From CAZEER01 sp964511215 (GTDB lineage: Bacteria; Fidelibacterota; Marinisomatia; Marinisomatales; UBA1611), in NCBI GenBank assembly GCA_964511215.1, contig CAZEER010000014.1, positions 1-38,633 on the forward strand: a stretch of 38,633 nt of DNA, given 5' to 3'. A model generated the notes under the pieces. It did no database searches, was not told the DNA's origin, and saw only the letters and a program-made list of their open reading frames with translations. Positions 35,865-38,633 of the stretch are shown piece after piece (position 1 is the first letter of the stretch; the number at the start of each line of letters is the position of its first letter). A program made the translations under genes and the position numbers.

Positions 35865-37049
35865 ATGAAGATAAAAATTTTGGTAAAAATTATTATTCTG
35901 GTTCATCTAATGATGCAATCATTGACCGCCTGTAAACTTTGGGCGATCTGTGCAAAATCAAGTAACTCATTTACAACATTTTCTGAATCAGATCTTGGTA
36001 CCATCAATGACCAATTAACATCTTTTTATTATCAGTCCGAGACTATGTTGGATGGTTGGGCCTTATTAGGTTATAGTGAGATTTCTTCAGATACTGTGGA
36101 GCCTCTTTGTCGTTCTAACATTCCCGCAACTGAAGATTCAACACTTTATTGGAATACGGTGAGCTCATTGTTAGACATTGAACTAGGTAATATTGGGATA
36201 GGACACCTTAGGATGGCGACTTCTGGTACAGGCGCAATTCCAAATCCTCATCCCTGGATGTTTTATCATGATAACAAATCGTTTTCTCTGGCGCATAATG
36301 GAACCGTAAATAAGGATCTACTATATAACCTTATAACAGAAAATGGTAGTGATATGTCATGGCTAGAGTCTAATCCCCCTCAGAGTTTTGGTGGTGGTTA
36401 CTGGAGAAATGATGGCTGGGGAAATGTGGTAGACTCAGAATTAATTTTACTTTTAATAATGCAAAAAATCAACGTTAGTGGTGACATTCTCTCGGGTATG
36501 CAATTAGCGATAATTAATTTATTAAATGAAGGGGTTTCTGCCAATCAACTAAACATAATTTTTTCTGATGGATCTACTATTTTTATTTTTGGTGGTACCA
36601 ATGGACTATACCTTTCTGAATCATTAGAGCATTATTCTATCATGACTTACCCAGAAAATAGTGGCCAAAATAATTGGGTAGGATTACAGAATGAAGAAAT
36701 GATCACAGTCAACCATGATGGTATTATCCATTACCCCGATTTTGTTTCGACCGGGTCAGGTAATGATATGTCTTTAGCTCCAGAATCATTTTCAATGCAT
36801 CCTGCATACCCGAATCCCTTTAATTCAAGTGTAAATTTTGTCTTAGAGGGAAACACGTCAGAGCAGATTGAGATATCTATTTTTGCAATTAATGGTAATA
36901 AAATCGAGAATTTTCTTATACCTAATCTGGTTAACAAAAAAGAAAATATTACCTGGTCACCTTCGATAAATGTTGCATCTGGAACATATATAGTAAGGGC
37001 TAGTATTAAAAATGAGATAGAAACAGGTAAGATTTTATTTATAAAATAG
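35865..37049 (+). CDS. Secreted class II glutamine amidotransferase-like protein with YPNPFN sorting domain
   Basis: 394 residues. The signal sequence (residues 1-22, ILVKIIILVHLMMQSLTA) ends right before Cys23 (35931-35933), so cleavage would leave CKLWAICAKS as mature N-terminus, the arrangement needed for an Ntn-type amidotransferase (compare MCRLFA in YafJ/EgtC-like proteins). Later family blocks are DGWALLGYSE, GHLRMATSGTGAIPNPHPW and FSLAHNGTVNKDLL. The C-terminal ~85 residues are a sorting domain (AYPNPFNSSVNF...TGKILFIK). The protein should be exported and attached or released by a type IX-like route. Its acceptor substrate is unknown; hydrolysis of a gamma-glutamyl amide is possible. 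LTAC is also a good lipobox, which conflicts with the use of Cys23 as nucleophile. Confidence 0.82.
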   Translation: MKIKILVKIIILVHLMMQSLTACKLWAICAKSSNSFTTFSESDLGTINDQLTSFYYQSETMLDGWALLGYSEISSDTVEPLCRSNIPATEDSTLYWNTVSSLLDIELGNIGIGHLRMATSGTGAIPNPHPWMFYHDNKSFSLAHNGTVNKDLLYNLITENGSDMSWLESNPPQSFGGGYWRNDGWGNVVDSELILLLIMQKINVSGDILSGMQLAIINLLNEGVSANQLNIIFSDGSTIFIFGGTNGLYLSESLEHYSIMTYPENSGQNNWVGLQNEEMITVNHDGIIHYPDFVSTGSGNDMSLAPESFSMHPAYPNPFNSSVNFVLEGNTSEQIEISIFAINGNKIENFLIPNLVNKKENITWSPSINVASGTYIVRASIKNEIETGKILFIK

Positions 37050-37068
37050 ATAAATATTTATAAATTAG

Positions 37069-37087
37069 TAGGCTTTACCCTAGCCTA
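37069..37087 (+). other. Small hairpin in the rpoD leader
   Basis: TAGGCT (37069-37074) pairs with AGCCTA (37082-37087) across a 7-base loop, about 20 nt after the amidotransferase stop and upstream of the rpoD ribosome binding site. There is no T-run after it, so a terminator is unlikely. It may be an attenuation or processing hairpin, or chance. Confidence 0.25.
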
Positions 37088-37124
37088 ATGCAACCAAGTT
37101 TATTATTTATTGAGGAGTCTATAA

Positions 37125-38081
37125 TTGGCAAAAACCAAAAAAGATCAAAGAAAAGATGATCAGAAACAGGTCCTGACCAAAGTTAATGAATCTGATCAAA
37201 CTAAGAGTAAAAAACAAGAAGAGCCGAAAAAGAAAAAAGGTAGACCCAGTAAAGTTTCCAGTGGAAGTATTAGTATGTACCTCGCTGAGATTGGCAGATT
37301 TAATCCGCTACCTCCTGAGAGGGAGGTCGAACTTGCAATAGCCATACAGAATGGAGATGAACGGGCAATGAAAGAGCTTGTTGAGGCTAACCTTCGTTTT
37401 GTTGTATCTGTTGCAAAAAAATATCAGGGTAATGGTCTATCACTAGCTGATATTATTAATGAGGGCAATATGGGCCTTATAAAAGCTGCAAAGAGGTTTG
37501 ACCATACACGAGGATTTAAATTTATATCTTATGCTGTATGGTGGATTAGACAATCAATCCTTCAGGCATTGGCAGAGCAATCTAGATTGATTCGTTTACC
37601 ACTCAACCGGGTAGGCACAATAACAAAAATAACGCGTGCAGCAGAAAAGCTAGAGGCAGAGGTCGAGCGTCAGCCAAAGGGTGATGAAATAGGAGCGCAG
37701 CTCGAAATGAGTGGTGATGAAGTCCTGATGGCTATGCAATATTCCCGAAGACACAGTTCCCTAAACTCACCCTTTCAGGAAGGCGAAAATAGTAGTCTAC
37801 TTGATATTATTGAAGACGCAGAAGCGGAAGAGCCTGAAGCTAAGATCATGATGGAATCGATGAGCGAAGAAGTTACAGGCGCCCTTGACACTTTATCCGA
37901 TCGTGAGCGCTTAGTACTAGAAATGTATTTTGGTATTAATCGTGATAGTGCAATGACCCTAAATGAGATAGGTGAAGAATTCGATTTAACAAGAGAAAGA
38001 GTAAGACAAATAAAAGAAAAAGCTATCCAGCGCCTACGGCATCGATCCAGAAGTAAAAATCTACGTAGGTACTTAGGTTAA
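37125..38081 (+). CDS. rpoD: Primary RNA polymerase sigma factor (sigma-70, RpoD type)
   Basis: 318 residues from TTG 37125; GAGGAG at 37112-37117 is placed 7 nt upstream and fixes this start. A Lys-rich tail (residues 1-46, with KKKKGRPSK resembling an AT-hook core) replaces region 1.1. Region 1.2 begins SISMYLAEIGRFNPLPPEREVELA; region 2 contains LVEANLRFVVSVAKKY, DIINEGNMGLIKAAKRFD and FISYAVWWIRQSI; region 3 follows from SRLIRLPLNR; and region 4 contains LSDRERLVLEMYFG and the helix-turn-helix LTRERVRQIKEKAIQRLRH. Short sigma factors lacking region 1.1 are the housekeeping type in Bacteroidota and relatives. A strong terminator lies 17 nt after the stop, so it ends its transcript. Confidence 0.95.
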   Translation: MAKTKKDQRKDDQKQVLTKVNESDQTKSKKQEEPKKKKGRPSKVSSGSISMYLAEIGRFNPLPPEREVELAIAIQNGDERAMKELVEANLRFVVSVAKKYQGNGLSLADIINEGNMGLIKAAKRFDHTRGFKFISYAVWWIRQSILQALAEQSRLIRLPLNRVGTITKITRAAEKLEAEVERQPKGDEIGAQLEMSGDEVLMAMQYSRRHSSLNSPFQEGENSSLLDIIEDAEAEEPEAKIMMESMSEEVTGALDTLSDRERLVLEMYFGINRDSAMTLNEIGEEFDLTRERVRQIKEKAIQRLRHRSRSKNLRRYLG

Positions 38082-38097
38082 TTTTTATAAGATTGAT

Positions 38098-38125
38098 AAA
38101 AAAAGGGGCACCCAGCCCCTTTTTT
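38098..38125 (+). terminator. Rho-independent terminator of rpoD
   Basis: GGGGC-ACCCA-GCCCC forms a G+C-rich hairpin (38105-38119) directly followed by six T residues and preceded by seven A residues that can extend the stem. It starts 17 nt after the sigma factor stop. Confidence 0.9.
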
Positions 38126-38130
38126 ATATT

Positions 38131-38437
38131 AATGATTACGCAACGACTGCGGCCTTTCTTCCACTCTTGGCAGTCCTGGCAAAAGCAGGTGGCTTTCACC
38201 CTTTTCTTTTGATGATACCTGCCACTATTGCAGCATCATGTGCCCTCATGCTTCCATCAGGCACTGGTCCCAATGCGAGTGTACTCGCGTAGTGGCCAAC
38301 TTACAATTTCTCAGATGGCAAGAGCTGGACTCGGATTAAATCTTCTAGTAATTATTGCACTAGTTAGTCTTTTATATTTATATATTATTCCAGTACTTGG
38401 GATAGATATGTCTATCCCTCCATGGGCAAGAAATTAG
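38131..38437 (+). pseudogene. C-terminal remnant of an SLC13/DASS-type sodium:anion symporter, frameshifted
   Basis: Frame 1 from 38131 reads NDYATTAAFLPLLAVLA, then HPFLLMIPATIAASCALMLPSG and TGPNASVLA before a TAG at 38290-38292. Reading resumes one base later as SGQLTISQMARAGLGLNLLV and runs to the TAG at 38437. Together these match the conserved C-terminal part of divalent anion:sodium symporters (SN-TATAA, MIPAT-AASCAFMLP, PPNA--F-SG, MARAG--LN). One extra base, T38290, explains the shift. The part before the SN-TATA motif, about three quarters of a normal 450-500 residue protein, is absent, since the rpoD terminator lies directly upstream. No start codon or ribosome binding site was found. 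It is a decayed fragment; a sequencing error could explain the frameshift but not the truncation. Confidence 0.75.
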
Positions 38438-38619
38438 TTTTTATAAAATTTACATTATTTTTTGTTAGCTGCATTTACTACTTGCAAATTTTTTTCACAT
38501 AATACTATATTAACCGTGCCTTGGCGATATAGTTTAGAACTCTATCCCCTATAAAGTGCACTCTACATACCTACCGTGCTAAAAATAGATTTTATAAATA
38601 AAAAACCTTGGAGGTTTAC
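38438..38619 (+). promoter_or_regulatory. Leader and promoter region of the last gene
   Basis: 182 AT-rich bases between the transporter remnant and the final ATG. TTGCAA at about 38485 with TATATT 18 bases further on is a possible promoter. CCGTGC occurs twice (near 38515 and 38574). The leader ends in a hairpin over the ribosome binding site, listed separately. Confidence 0.35.
38603..38617 (+). promoter_or_regulatory. Hairpin overlapping the Shine-Dalgarno of the last gene
   Basis: AAACCT (38603-38608) and AGGTTT (38612-38617) are perfect complements around a TGG loop. The ribosome binding site GGAGG (38610-38614) is partly in the loop and partly in the 3' arm, five bases before the ATG at 38620. 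When folded, the hairpin would hide most of the site. Confidence 0.5.
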
Positions 38620-38633
38620 ATGCGTAAAGCGAT
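38620..38633 (+). CDS. Start of an unidentified gene (3' truncated by window end)
   Basis: ATG 38620 lies five bases after a strong GGAGG and opens a frame reading MRKA before the window ends. A Met-Arg-Lys start is compatible with a signal peptide, but four codons do not allow identification. Confidence 0.55.

Noticed and set aside
38228..38437. A 69-codon frame starting at ATG 38228 as a small independent gene
   Set aside because: Its first ~21 residues have no family similarity, while the rest continues the transporter homology from the neighbouring frame; a frameshifted remnant explains both parts.

Overview
The window is AT-rich bacterial DNA carrying a dense set of secreted and outer-membrane proteins. 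It most likely comes from the FCB superphylum, and the mixture of genes resembles Candidatus Marinimicrobia (SAR406) or a close relative. The evidence is three proteins with YPNPFN-type C-terminal sorting domains, two with a PNPY variant, a PorV/PorQ-family protein, a TonB-dependent receptor with a carboxypeptidase-regulatory-like N-domain, and a short primary sigma factor without region 1.1. The phylum call is inference from gene content only. Several genes appear to start at TTG.

Region 1 (1-5753) and the start of region 2 encode exported proteins: the 3' end of an S8 subtilase with FG-GAP/VCBS repeats and a sorting domain; a pyroglutamyl-peptidase-like protein with Ser where Cys is expected; a convergent arylsulfotransferase-like protein; an M23 metallopeptidase; and a serine beta-lactamase-like hydrolase. 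Three of these carry dockerin-like repeats. Region 2 (5818-11949) continues with an aldo/keto reductase, a DUF885-like protein without the zinc motif, and a dipeptidyl-peptidase-IV-type S9 peptidase.

Region 3 (12066-18271) is a compact six-gene run: DoxX, Gfo/Idh/MocA oxidoreductase, nucleoside-symporter-type MFS transporter, second Gfo/Idh/MocA oxidoreductase, DUF1080 lipoprotein and sugar-phosphate isomerase/epimerase. The set fits an envelope-linked 3-keto-glycoside pathway. A candidate terminator ends it. Region 4 (18388-21063) holds htpG and yaaA, two stress genes.

Region 5 (21084-34056) is the most distinctive. A 1055-aa PNPY-type protein is divergent from a four-gene run: a YPNPFN-sorted multi-domain adhesin-like protein, a TonB-dependent receptor, a second PNPY-type giant homologous to the first, and a PorV-family protein. 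Tight packing of the last three suggests one surface assembly or uptake machine. Region 6 (34063-38633) has a DUF885 lipoprotein with an intact zinc motif, a secreted class II glutamine amidotransferase with a sorting domain, rpoD followed by a strong terminator, a truncated and frameshifted remnant of an SLC13/DASS transporter, and the first codons of another gene behind a hairpin that overlaps its ribosome binding site. No tRNA, rRNA, CRISPR array or insertion sequence was recognised.
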